This document shows, piece by piece, positions 1 through 8,245 of a DNA stretch of 25,021 nt. A program made the position numbers and the translations under genes. A model generated the notes under the pieces. It was not told where the DNA came from, searched no databases, and saw only the letters and a list, made by a program, of their open reading frames with translations. Position 1 is the first letter of the stretch, and each line of letters starts with the position of its first letter. Source of the DNA: Prorocentrum cordatum (Eukaryota; Sar; Dinophyceae; Prorocentrales; Prorocentraceae); the NCBI GenBank assembly GCA_963575745.1, contig CAUYUJ010021169.1, positions 1-25,021 on the forward strand, in the 5' to 3' direction.

Positions 1-72
1 CCTCCTCCTCCTCCTCCTCCCTTTCCTCCTCCTCCTCCTCCTCCGCCTCCTGCCCCTCCTCATCCTTCTCCC
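1..72. repeat. (CCT)n microsatellite at the window edge
   Basis: Nearly pure CCT triplets with a few interruptions, cut by the start of the window. The opposite end of the window (24991-25021) is a GGA tract, the same motif on the other strand. From here to 375 the sequence is GC-rich and shows no convincing gene. Confidence 0.9.
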
Positions 73-375
73 CCTCGCCATCGCCGTCCTCATCGCCCGT
101 CAACCCCGTCTGCATGTCGGGCCCCGCCTCACCCGTCTCCCCGCCACCGAGGGTGAATGAGTATAAGGGGCGAGGGGGGATGAGAGAGGAAGAAATGCGA
201 GGGGGGCGATGAGGAAGATCCACCAGACTGAGGAGGATGAGTGGTCGAGGTCGCGCGCCCGCGCGCCCCCGCGCGCTCCCATCGCCCTCGACAAGTACAA
301 GGACCCGACCGCGCGGCTCCCGTCCCACCTTCGCGGCTGCCTTGGAGGAATGAGGGTTACTCAGGCCCCGTATCC

Positions 376-506
376 TAACTCGATATGTTGTGAGTTAGGT
401 TGGCCGCCGGCGGTTCCCTATGGGTTCCAGTCTGCTTAAACAGGCGATAGGGAAACCCGCTGGGGACCGCCAGCGGCCTCCGAACTCAACGAACATATGT
501 TTGGGT
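376..506. repeat. Imperfect foldback (inverted repeat) element
   Basis: The left arm (about 377-422, containing GGCCGCCGGCGGTTCCCTAT) is repeated in inverted form at about 446-506 (ATAGGGAAACCCGC, then CCGCCAGCGGCC, then CATATG). The arms pair over roughly 45 bp with mismatches and one insertion of about 12 bases in the right arm. The centre is about 25 bases. No coding sequence is carried. It is compatible with a MITE or foldback element. I did not find a clear target-site duplication. Confidence 0.6.
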
Positions 507-594
507 TGGGGGTCGAGGGGGATCTGCAGAGATGGGGCCAGCTCGTGAGCTCGTGGCGTCTGGGTGGTTGCGTCGGGTGACGCTCAGCTCCTAC

Positions 595-885
595 ACGTCG
601 TCGTCGTCGGCGGCGGCGTCGCCCCGTTGCAGCTCCCTTGAGGGTCCCGTGAGGCTCCCGTCGTTGGTTTGTTGTTTCAAATGCGTTTGGAACAAATCCG
701 ACGTCGTCGTCGTCGTCGTAGTCGTCGTCGCCGTCGTCGTCGTCGTCGTAACGGGCGGCTCGCGCACGTCACGCGTTACGGCCCAGTTTGAGGTTCCTTT
801 GAGGCTCCAGCCGTTGGTTGATATTATTTCAAATGCGTTAAAAAAATGCGACGTCGACGTCTTCGTCGTCGTCGTCGCCCCCCCT
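595..885. repeat. TCG-microsatellite repeat module, two tandem copies
   Basis: Two degenerate copies about 150 bp apart share the same order of parts: a GTTACGGCCC-type lead, a CTTTGAGG/CCTTGAGG stretch, CGTTGG, ATTTCAAATGCGT, a short A-rich run, then GACGTCG running into (GTC)n. Copy 1 covers about 625-755 and copy 2 about 770-885. A third copy lies at about 5430-5575, so this is a dispersed repeat and not just a local microsatellite. Frames read through it are threonine- or valine-rich repeat translations and are not called as genes. Confidence 0.65.
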
Positions 886-1118
886 CTTAGCGCCCCCCAT
901 ATGGTCCCCGCGATTGCCCCAACTGGCCCTCGCAAAGCCCACTAGCTCGCAATCCCCGGCACGCCCCCGCCCCCAACGGCCGAGTCGGCGCGGCCCCCGC
1001 CCGGCAAGTTATATGTGAGATGTTTGCAGTTTGGGGGGCACTCAACACCCGCACCGCCCCCGAGTGTGCCCTCATGGGGGCATTGGGCGTGCCGCCGCAT
1101 CACCATAACCACCATCAT
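886..1118. other. Intergenic stretch without recognisable gene
   Basis: GC-rich, with short open frames only and no family resemblance. Its last 20 bases (about 1098-1118, CAT/ACC-rich) resemble the sequence just after the poly(A) run at 2164, which fits a target-site duplication around the retrocopy. Confidence 0.5.
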
Positions 1119-1141
1119 GCGTAGCCATATTTAGGCTCAAG
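1119..1141 (+). other. Relict dinoflagellate spliced-leader sequence
   Basis: The sequence reads GCGTAGCCAT, then ATTTA, then GGCTCAAG. The dinoflagellate spliced leader is a 22-nt mini-exon with the parts CCGTAGCCAT, TTT and GGCTCAAG. All parts are present in order, with one substitution at the start and two extra bases in the middle T-run. Spliced leaders are added to mRNAs by trans-splicing, so a genomic copy directly upstream of an ORF marks a reverse-transcribed mRNA. There is no Sm site or donor GT downstream, so this is not a spliced-leader RNA gene. Confidence 0.8.
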
Positions 1142-1202
1142 CTGGACCGTGTGCGCTGCGCTCGTCTTGTTTACGTCAACTCGGCCTGCCTGGTGGGATC
1201 AC

Positions 1203-1931
1203 ATGGTCAGCGCCCAGCTTAACTACGCGGTGATCGCCGCTGAGGGCGTCGAGGATCCGACGCCACAGAACGCACGGGTCGCCCCATACGAGGACAAGGA
1301 CGGCAAACTGTGGATATCCATCAGCAAGGGCGACTCCAGGTACCGCAAGTTCACTAACTGTGAGTTCTCCGTCCACGACGAGCTCGTGAGGCAGCGCAAC
1401 GAGAAGACCGAGCAGCTGTTGGAGATTGCCGAGGCTGCCCGTAGTGCCCCCGACCCACTAGCGCAACAGCAGTCAGCTCCCATCCCCGCGGCGAAGAAGC
1501 TCAGGAGGGCGCGGCTGTTCGACGAGATCGCCAATCACATCACGGCGGCCATCACTACTGATGACGGTGCAACCCACCACGTCGTGGCGCGCACCAGCAT
1601 GAACGTTCGGGCAAAACTCGAAATCGAACTTACCGAATACAACTTGGCTCTCCTTACCAAAGTGGCTGTTCTGTCTGGTCCACCGCTGGCGCCGCCTCAG
1701 ATCTCAGTCCCGCACGCGGCGTGGGTGCCGTGTCGTTCCTCCGTGCGCACTTTCTACTATTGCAATATTATCCAGAAGTGGACGCGCAAGTCCATCAGGG
1801 CGCAGCGGGCCCCCGACTTCCAGCAGCAAGTCAACGAGGCGGCCGATCGGCTGAGCAAGTGGCACGTTGACCACCACGCGGAGCATGCAGGTACTGTGGA
1901 GGGCTCAGGAGATGTGAGCAACGATGAGTGA
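1203..1931 (+). CDS. Intronless ORF of unknown function (242 aa), likely retrogene
   Basis: I do not recognise the family. The first ATG after the spliced-leader relict is at 1203, 62 bases downstream. The frame is also open upstream to a GTG at 1149. The 242-residue product is balanced in composition, unlike the repeat-derived frames nearby. It has a hydrophilic N-terminal third, a helical charged segment (RQRNEKTEQLLEIAEAARS), a basic patch (AAKKLRRARLFDEI), and a central part with TSMNVRAKLEIELTEYNLALL followed by a tryptophan- and tyrosine-containing C-terminal third. The tail (DHHAEHAGTVEGSGDVSNDE) is acidic. No signal peptide or membrane segment is visible. Absence of introns fits retroposition. 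Whether it is expressed cannot be told from sequence. Confidence 0.6.
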   Translation: MVSAQLNYAVIAAEGVEDPTPQNARVAPYEDKDGKLWISISKGDSRYRKFTNCEFSVHDELVRQRNEKTEQLLEIAEAARSAPDPLAQQQSAPIPAAKKLRRARLFDEIANHITAAITTDDGATHHVVARTSMNVRAKLEIELTEYNLALLTKVAVLSGPPLAPPQISVPHAAWVPCRSSVRTFYYCNIIQKWTRKSIRAQRAPDFQQQVNEAADRLSKWHVDHHAEHAGTVEGSGDVSNDE

Positions 1932-2152
1932 TGTCGCTTGTGCCGCCTCGGCTGGGCGCAGACGAACGGCCGCCCATCGCGTGTGCGCAGGGGTCGACGC
2001 ACTCTGCGACTTTAATTACTTGCGCTGCGTATGTGGGCGCTGGGGTTCCGCCGAGTGCGCGAGCGCTCCGTTGCGTGGGCGTCGCCCTTGCGCATATTCA
2101 GGTTGCGACATTGCAGCTGCGCGACCGAGATTGCCAGCTGAAATGGATATAG

Positions 2153-2164
2153 AAAAAAAAAAAA
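2153..2164 (+). other. Poly(A) tract, probable 3' end of the retrocopy
   Basis: Twelve consecutive A follow ATGGATATAG about 220 bp after the stop codon at 1931. It is interpreted as the remnant of an mRNA tail because of the spliced-leader relict at the other end. Confidence 0.55.
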
Positions 2165-2316
2165 TCGCCACCAACACCATCATCACCATCACACTCGCCC
2201 TACCCCTGGCCGAAAGCATACGTTTGTGAGCCGACGGGGCGGCGAATCGAGCGTCTCGGCTGGCGCACGTGGGCGCTCGATCTCGCAAGGTCGGGTCTTA
2301 GTGCTGGACATGGCCT

Positions 2317-2529
2317 ATGTTCGAAGTCCCCCTGGGGCTTTCGAACCTCGTCCGAAGTCCCCCTGGGGCTTTCGAACCTCGTTCGAAGTCCCCCTGGGGG
2401 TTTGAAACATCAACGTAATGTATTCGGTGGTTTCAAACCTCCAGGGGGACTTCGAACGAGGTTCGAAGGTTCGAAAGCCCCAGGGGGACTTCGAACGAGG
2501 TTCGAAAGCACCAGGGGGACTTCGAACAT
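2317..2529. repeat. 213-bp palindrome made of 31-bp repeats
   Basis: Three head-to-tail copies of a 31-bp unit (beginning TTCGAAGTCCCCCTGGGG) start at 2320, 2351 and 2382. After about 25 bases they are answered by inverted copies at about 2430-2527 (for example CCAGGGGGACTTCGAAC). The outer ends are ATGTTCGAAG and CTTCGAACAT, so the whole can fold into one long hairpin. The unit contains its own short palindrome, TTCGAA. The spacing is fixed with no variable spacers. A reading frame passes through it into the next gene but is repeat-derived. Confidence 0.85.
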
Positions 2530-2785
2530 GACGGCGTTCTCGCGCAAGATGCGGCGACGAGCCGCTTGCAAGGCAACCTCATGCTCCATTGGCCCCTGCA
2601 CCCCAACCCAAATGCTCCTCCTCCTCCTCCCGCCAATCCCACATCCTCCTCATGGCCACGGCCACCCTCGTCACCATCGGTGTCTGTCCAGTGTTCGAGT
2701 TCACTGCTGCATTTATGCTCGCACAGCTCTTTGTCAGCCTGGCAGGTCGCATCACCGCCCTCAGGGTTGCGGGCACCGCGTGGCC
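2530..2785 (+). other. Leader region of the following gene, no clear feature
   Basis: Mixed sequence between the palindrome and the ATG at 2786. It is in frame with the gene, but its translation is proline-, serine- and cysteine-rich with no clear domain. It may be 5' UTR or a small exon. No spliced-leader relict is seen here. Confidence 0.4.
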
Positions 2786-4425
2786 ATGGGTGACGCCAGC
2801 GTGGCAGACCAGCTCATCAGCGCGCTGCGGCAGAGGGTGCGGTTCACCGAAGCCCAGGCAGCAGCGGGTGTACCGAGGGTTGGGCTGCTCGAGTCCCAGA
2901 CGAATGCAGTGTGCAACATGGTGGCCCAGACCCACGGGATTACCCTTGCCATGGCGACTGAAGTCACCCGCGAAGTGAACGCTGGCCCGTGGACCCCATC
3001 GCAGGTGACTCGCATCGCCAGTCAGTTGGCTGACGCTGTGGCCAACCAGCGTGGCGACCATGCCACGCGTTCGCAGCAAACATGTGACTACTTGGAGAAC
3101 TTCTCCACCCAGAGCGATTGGGCCACAATCATGGACCCCAGCCTCAGTGTGGCCCCGAAACTTGCGGTCATGGCAGACCGTATGTACAAGGTTGGGCTGG
3201 TGTGCCCAGGGTGGCGCTTGCTGAAGAGGGCTGTCGGGATTTTGGCGATTGCGGGCAATTGTGGACAGCCGAGCCTGACGGATAAGCACGCGATGGCACC
3301 GCAGTTGAAGTCAACCATCAAGCAGAAGGACAAGGCCTGCAAGTGGCCCTGCCAGCACCAGAAGATATTCCCTCTGAACCCATCTCATATGCCAGCACCT
3401 GTTGTCCAGCATGCGTATGGCGACACCCCGCCAGTTCGACCGCCCGCGGAGGTAACCCGCAGCGCCTTGGATCTGGAGATACTGCAGCAGGGGGCGAGGG
3501 GCAGCCACAAGGGCCTGAAGGCTGAGAGGGCCCACTCTGGCGACGCCAGCGGTCAGCTCGCCCTTGCCCGCGCCGCGCGCCAACCTTTGCCCCCAGCTGG
3601 GGCGCTGGCACCGCCACCAGATGTCAACGCGTTCTTCGCCATGATGATGCAAAGCATGTCTTCCTTCATGCAAGGTGCGACGAGCGCTGGCAATGGCGGC
3701 AGTGGCGGATGCAACATCACGTACACTCCCCCAAAGGGCCCCGTCGCTGACGCGAGCCCGATGTCCAGCGTGATGCCACCGACCAAGGCGCAGCACGGAG
3801 CTGCTGGCGTGCCAGGGCCATTCACGCCGCCAGGGGGTGCTGGTGCTCCTGGCACGCCGTCGCCGCCGCCAGCGCTGGGCGGCAGTGCCCCCAGTGCCAC
3901 GGGCGCGGTGCACATCGAGCTCGGCGGAGACAGCGACGATGGCATCGACGAGGCAGCTGAGATCGAGAAGAAGATGATGGATGCAGCTGGGGTCGGCAAG
4001 GGCAGGAGCTCGGGCAAGTCCAGGGGTCGAGGCAAGGGCAAGGCCAAGGCCAAGACGACGGTCAAGAAGGAGTCCACGGGCAAGACGTGCAAGGCGAAGG
4101 TTGCGCCGCTGGTCAAGCCCAAGGCGGGCCTCGATGGCGGTTCGACAGGCGACCACCGATGGGGTAACATGCGCGTGCATGTGTGTAATGCGGCATGCGT
4201 GTGTCGGTGCGCGCACGTGTGTGTGATGTGCGCGCAGTTCCACGTGCGCGCCATGCAGTCTGCTTCGGCAGACCGAGCCCTTTTGGCGTTCGGGAGTAGT
4301 TTCTGAGACGGGCCCCCAACTCCGTGGAAGGGGGGATGGAGCATTGAGAAAGATAGGGATGGGGAGGGATACGGAGAGAGAAGTCGAGAGAAAGAGGGAG
4401 GGAGAGAGCGAGAGAGAGAGAGAGG

Positions 4426-4465
<40 letters not shown>

Positions 4466-4480
4466 TGAGGGGGGGGGGGG

Positions 4481-4523
<43 letters not shown>

Positions 4524-4741
4524 GCCGACCAGGCAAGGGCGGCACCAACGGCGCGAACTACAAAGACAAGCTCATGCCGAAGGACTGCAAGGGCAGGACC
4601 CGCAACGCTTTCTGCAGCAGGGCGTACGGTGCTGCCAAGACTAGGGGCAAGGCAGCTGGCATGAGTGATGCGCAAGCAACTGCGCATGCAAAGAAAGCCT
4701 GGGAGGCTGCATCGGCCGTGTACGACAAGCACGGAGAGTGA
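2786..4741 (+). CDS. Two-exon gene of unknown function with basic C-terminus
   Basis: I do not recognise the family. The ATG at 2786 (MGDASVADQLISALRQRVRF) starts a balanced protein sequence. A GT donor at 4164 and an AG acceptor at 4531-4532 keep the frame and join ...DHRW-G to KGGTNGANYKDKL. The spliced CDS is 2786-4163 plus 4533-4741, 528 codons. Regions in order: an alpha-helical N-terminal half with conserved-looking Trp and Cys residues (about residues 1-190), a Pro/Gly/Ala/Met-rich linker (about 200-380), an acidic patch (HIELGGDSDDGIDEAAEIE), a Lys/Gly/Arg-rich segment (GKSRGRGKGKAKAKTTVKK) that could bind nucleic acid, and a C-terminal helical piece (NAFCSRAYGAAKTRGKAA ending VYDKHGE). 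An alternative donor at 4140 also preserves frame. It could be an accessory protein of a mobile element. Confidence 0.65.
4164..4532 (+). other. Intron with (GT)n and (GA)n tracts
   Basis: GT at 4164-4165 and AG at 4531-4532 give an in-frame join in the surrounding gene. The 369-bp insert begins with TG/CA alternation (about 4170-4240) and ends with a long GA tract (about 4376-4521). On the + strand this tract is purine-rich, so the usual polypyrimidine run before the acceptor is absent. Other AGs in the GA tract could serve, but most break the frame. Confidence 0.55.
4376..4521. repeat. (GA)n microsatellite
   Basis: Almost pure GA dinucleotides with a G-rich interruption near 4470-4480. Translations across it on either strand (Ser-Leu or Arg-Glu runs) are artefacts. 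Confidence 0.95.
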
Positions 4742-5261
4742 GTGATGTTTCTCGTTTAACGTTTTTGTTGTGAATCAGCACGGTGAGGATTCCCACATGG
4801 GGAAATGCGGGTCACGCTCAGCTGATGTTCTCTAATGGGGTATCGCTCGCACTGTGACGTTTTGTTGTGCGGGCGTGAGGCCCGCTCGCCCTTGCCTGTT
4901 GCCTGCCTGGTGCCGTGGCTCCGACTTCAGGGCCTAGGCGGTGGCAATGTGCGAAGGCTTCGGGGTTCTGGATGTAAAAGGGGTGCAATCATACCAAAAA
5001 ACGCACCACCAGAAAACAAAACAAACACAACAAACGCAAAACAAAATATATATGTACAAAAACCGTGGTCAGAGGATCTGCAAATCCAAGCCCGCCGTAT
5101 CTCAACCCCACCGTCCGTCCAACGCTCGATTAAACACAACGCCTTCTGAAATCAATCCCCGCGCCCGTGCCCGGGGTTGACGTCGCAACGACGACGACGA
5201 CGGCGAATGCGACGACGACGACGACCAGGATGAGGATGCAAAGAGGGAAGAAACCACGACC
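4742..5261. other. Intergenic: 3' flank, A-rich stretch, (GAC)n run
   Basis: After the stop codon there is mixed sequence, then an A-rich stretch at about 4984-5065 dominated by AAAACAAAACAAACAC-like repeats. A GACGAC/GCGACG trinucleotide run follows at about 5172-5233. No gene is seen. Confidence 0.5.
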
Positions 5262-5375
5262 CTGCCCTTCTGCCGCGCCGTGGTGGACCCCCGCCCTTCT
5301 GCCGTGCAATGCTGTGCAAATGCTCATGCATGGCCCCGCCCTTATGCCGCACCGTGGTGGACCCCCAAGCCCGCT
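5262..5375. repeat. Short tandem repeat, about 40-bp units
   Basis: The block CGCCCTTCTGCCG / CGTGGTGGACCCCC recurs, at about 5266-5291, 5291-5330 (diverged) and 5338-5370, with the third reading CGCCCTTATGCCGCACCG followed by TGGTGGACCCCC. It has degenerate units and no coding signal. Confidence 0.5.
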
Positions 5376-5429
5376 CGTCGTCGTCGTCGTCGTCGTCGCC
5401 TCGGGCATTCGCATACGTATAAAGATGGT

Positions 5430-5575
5430 CGCCGTCACCCGTTACCTCCCTCTCGGGGATCGCTCGAGGATCCCGTCGTTGTTTTTTGTTTCAAATGCGC
5501 GTGGAAAAAAAAAAAATCCGACGTCGACGTCGCCGTCGTCATCGTCGTCGTCAATGTCGTCGTCGTAACGGGCGG
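5430..5575. repeat. Third copy of the TCG-microsatellite module
   Basis: Contains CGTTACCTCCCTCTCG, then CGAGGATCCCGTCGTTG, then TTTCAAATGCG, a 12-base A run and ATCCGACGTCGACGTCG running into (GTC)n. These are the same parts in the same order as the two copies at about 625-885. It lies directly upstream of, and partly inside, the frame of the transposase-like ORF, so the N-terminus of that frame is repeat-derived. Confidence 0.65.
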
Positions 5576-7693
5576 CGCGTGTCACCCGTTACAGCCCTCT
5601 CCCCCGCCCAAGAGAGTCTCGTCGTGTGCCCGTGCCGCAGCCGCTTCCAGGCCGAGCTCGCGTTGCCAAAGAGATGGCAAAAAAAAAAACTCAAGCTGAC
5701 TGATTTCGGAAGATCAAGCCATGTCACTTGTTCTGGGATAGCAGCACTCCTGAAACTTGTCAAATCAGATGGATTGCCAGATGCGTTCAGCCCCGCGACG
5801 CAGGCGAGGCACAGACAGCGCATCGCTTTTCAGGATACGGATTGGGGGCCACTGCTTCAGAAGGTCGAGCTCCCAGCAACGGACGGCGGCGTTGTTGATG
5901 TGTGGGTTCAACGCCCGCTCGGATTTTGGCAAGTGGCAGCCGACGAGAACCAATGTTTCAAAGAGTTTCTGACTCGTGTTCTAGATGAGACAAATGGTAC
6001 TATGTATTTGATTGCTTACTCAGATGAGATAACGCCAGGCAATGTTTTGGCAGAAAAGAATAAACGAAAGCTGCAAACAATTTACTGGAGCATAAAGGAG
6101 TTCAAATATCCAGCATTGAGCAACGAATTAGCATGGTTCACGATATGTTGTTTGAGGTCGACCGAGTGCGATCGGCTCCGTGGTGGGATCAGTGAGGTGT
6201 TCAGGCACGTGTTGCGTTTCTTTTTCGGACGACCTGTCCAGCACGATTTAAGGGGCGGTGTTGCATTCAAGCTTCGCGGTGGAATGCCGAGGCTCATATT
6301 CATGCGCCTCGACATCCTTATACAGGACGAGCGGGCGCACAAGTTCAGTTTACACTGTGAGGGTATAGGCGGTCACAAGGTGTGTTTCCTATGCCAAAAT
6401 GTGCGCAACCATTGGTCATCATACCTCAGATCGGACACCACTGGGCTCCTGGTCAGTTCTCACGAGGTAGACGTGTCGAAGTTCGTCCTTCAGACTAACG
6501 CGAGCATCAAGGGCATCCAACGGAGGCTCAAGGAAGTATCAGGAGACTCGGCTCAGCTCAAAGATTTGCAGATTAAGTTCGGCTTCAACTTTGTCCCAAC
6601 ATCCCTCCTCCAAGATTTTGACCTTGATGTGCAGGCAGCCGACGTGGTCAACTGGGACTGGATGCACATATATTTCGTTGAAGGGGTCGCCCTGATTGAA
6701 CTCAGGGCTCTGATGTCGAACCTTGGCGTGCACAATCTTGGGGGCAAGCGGTTCCACGACTACTTGCAGCATTGGGCTTGGCCAGCGGGCTACAGCCATG
6801 GCAAGGGCGTGCGCGGGAAGCACAAAGACAACAGTCCAGGGGGAACCGCTTCTGAGCTGATGTCTTGCTTCCCAGTGCTTGCAAAATTGTTAGTTGACAT
6901 CGCGAGGCCAGCTGGCCATTGCGCTGCCGAGGTGGCCAGTGCCATCTGTCTGTGCCAAGTCGCGGGCTTCCTTTCAATTATCAACAGCGGGCTTGTGTCG
7001 CCCGCCGAGCTGGGCGAGACGATTGTCAACCATCTCACTCTCCACAAGGTTGCATATGGCACGGCCCTCTGGAAACCTAAGTTTCATGCCTCGCTGCATT
7101 TACCGATGCAGCTGCTAAAAAAAAAAACAGTGCTTCTCTCCACGTTTTTGATGGAGAGGAAACACAGAGTGCTGAAACGGTTCGCGCAGCCGCACCACAA
7201 CACGACAGCGTATGACAGAGCCTTGTCCGAAGAGGTGGTTGTCCAGCACCTGTTCGACTTACGGGTTCCATTTGTTTCACCTGGCCTGCTGGGGCCGAGG
7301 CAGCCGTCGAGGAAACTGATGGCTGCCATCAAAGCCACCCTGAATGTGGATGAAATGCGGGACGCAATTCTCGTTTCTCGGTGTGCACAGGTGAATTGCA
7401 GAGTCGTTGAAGTCGGGGACGTCGTAGCCTGTAGGGCAGGCGACGGCTCAATCTATTTCGGTCAAGTGTATTGCCATGTGCAGCTGAACCGAGCATGTTT
7501 TTCTTGCGTTTCACTCTGGACTGAGCTTGCTGCGTGTGATGTCTCCTCGAAGTGCAGGGCTGCGGATCGACCGCAGTTCATTGCAATGGCTGATATCATC
7601 GAGCCGTGCATCTATTGGCCAGTTTTGCCAGGCTGCGTCACGCACGTAGTGTTTCCAGCGAGGCTGAAGGTCAGGGCAGACCGCCTCGCGTGA
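5486..7693 (+). CDS. Transposase-like protein (CACTA/Plavaka-like DDE fold, tentative)
   Basis: The frame opens at 5486, but the first 60-70 residues are arginine-rich repeat translation. Protein-like sequence starts near 5690 (KLKLTDFGRSSHV), so the true start or an upstream exon is unresolved. Visible parts, in numbering from 5486: YSDEITPGN with D180, RLDILIQDE with D276, a GHKVCFLCQN knuckle with C300 and C303, WDWMHIYFVEGV, KFHASLHLPMQ, and MERKHRVLKRF with E557. The spacing D180-D276-Cys pair-E557 and the late ERKH block resemble Tnp2/CACTA- and Plavaka-type transposases. The catalytic assignment is inference. A C-terminal domain of about 110 residues contains VGDVVACRAGDGSIYFGQV. Poly(A) runs of 10-11 bases at 5679 and 7116 lie inside the frame and keep it open. 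No terminal inverted repeats were found. Confidence 0.55.
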   Translation: MFQMRVEKKKIRRRRRRRHRRRQCRRRNGRRVSPVTALSPAQESLVVCPCRSRFQAELALPKRWQKKKLKLTDFGRSSHVTCSGIAALLKLVKSDGLPDAFSPATQARHRQRIAFQDTDWGPLLQKVELPATDGGVVDVWVQRPLGFWQVAADENQCFKEFLTRVLDETNGTMYLIAYSDEITPGNVLAEKNKRKLQTIYWSIKEFKYPALSNELAWFTICCLRSTECDRLRGGISEVFRHVLRFFFGRPVQHDLRGGVAFKLRGGMPRLIFMRLDILIQDERAHKFSLHCEGIGGHKVCFLCQNVRNHWSSYLRSDTTGLLVSSHEVDVSKFVLQTNASIKGIQRRLKEVSGDSAQLKDLQIKFGFNFVPTSLLQDFDLDVQAADVVNWDWMHIYFVEGVALIELRALMSNLGVHNLGGKRFHDYLQHWAWPAGYSHGKGVRGKHKDNSPGGTASELMSCFPVLAKLLVDIARPAGHCAAEVASAICLCQVAGFLSIINSGLVSPAELGETIVNHLTLHKVAYGTALWKPKFHASLHLPMQLLKKKTVLLSTFLMERKHRVLKRFAQPHHNTTAYDRALSEEVVVQHLFDLRVPFVSPGLLGPRQPSRKLMAAIKATLNVDEMRDAILVSRCAQVNCRVVEVGDVVACRAGDGSIYFGQVYCHVQLNRACFSCVSLWTELAACDVSSKCRAADRPQFIAMADIIEPCIYWPVLPGCVTHVVFPARLKVRADRLA

Positions 7694-7870
7694 GCAGGGG
7701 GGAGGGCAGGGTACGAGGATGCAGCGTGTCTGGGGGAGGGGGTGAGGTCCGAATAAAACAGTAGTTAGGCAGGACGGGGAGCGAGCCGTGGTGTTTCCAC
7801 CCGAGCTTTAAACGTTTGGCGTCGAATACTGGGGTTGTACTTGCCAAGCAATGCGAACAGCATCAGGTCC
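7694..7870 (+). other. 3' flank of the transposase-like gene
   Basis: G-rich sequence after the stop codon, with AATAAA at about 7752 that could be a fortuitous polyadenylation-like match. No further gene. Confidence 0.35.
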
Positions 7871-8245
7871 TCCCACCACCCCCTCCTCCTCCTCCTCCTC
7901 CTCCACCTCCTCCCCTTCGCCATCCTCCTCCCTCCCCTCCCCCCTCATCCAAATACTCATCCAAATCCTCCTCCGCCTCATCACCAACGTCCCCCTTCTC
8001 CTCCTCCTCCTCCTCCTCCTCCTCCTCCTCCTCCTCCTCCTCCCCCTCCCCACCCCTCCTCCTCCTCCTCCTCCTCCTCCTCCTCCTTCTCCTCCTCTTC
8101 CTGTTCCACCATCTCCCCTCCCCCCCGCTCGTCATCTTCCTCCTCCTCCTCGTCTTTTTCCTTCTCCTCGCCCTCCCCCTCCACATCCCATTCGCACCCG
8201 CACCCCCGTTCCCCTCCCCCTCCCCCCTTCGCCCCCTCCTGCTGA
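7871..8245. repeat. CCT/CTC-rich tract, 375 bp
   Basis: Dominated by CCT triplets with C-rich and T-rich interruptions. Long open frames in all directions (poly-Ser/Pro/Leu, poly-Glu/Arg/Gly) come only from the triplet repeat. Confidence 0.9.

Larger units (their letters stand above)
1119..2164 (+). mobile_element. Retrocopy of a trans-spliced mRNA (spliced-leader relict to poly(A))
   Basis: Three marks of retroposition line up: the spliced-leader relict at 1119-1141, an uninterrupted ORF at 1203-1931, and a run of 12 A at 2153-2164 about 220 bp past the stop codon. The flanks, CGCATCACCATAACCACC upstream and CGCCACCAACACCATCATC downstream, are similar with small gaps. This could be a degenerated target-site duplication, although both flanks are simple CAT/ACC-type sequence. 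Such retrogenes are known in dinoflagellates. The LINE machinery that would have made it is not identified. Confidence 0.65.

Noticed and set aside
2320-2412. CRISPR-like 31-bp repeats
   Set aside because: Repeats are contiguous with no spacers, and the inverted half follows. The rest of the window is eukaryotic in character.
3311-4732. 473-codon minus-strand frame
   Set aside because: It runs antisense to the better supported + strand gene and crosses the GA tract. Its composition (Arg/Leu/Ser/Pro) is that of a shadow frame in GC-rich DNA.
7750-7760. AATAAA polyadenylation signal after the transposase-like gene
   Set aside because: Dinoflagellate genes generally do not rely on AATAAA, and one match in this length is expected by chance.
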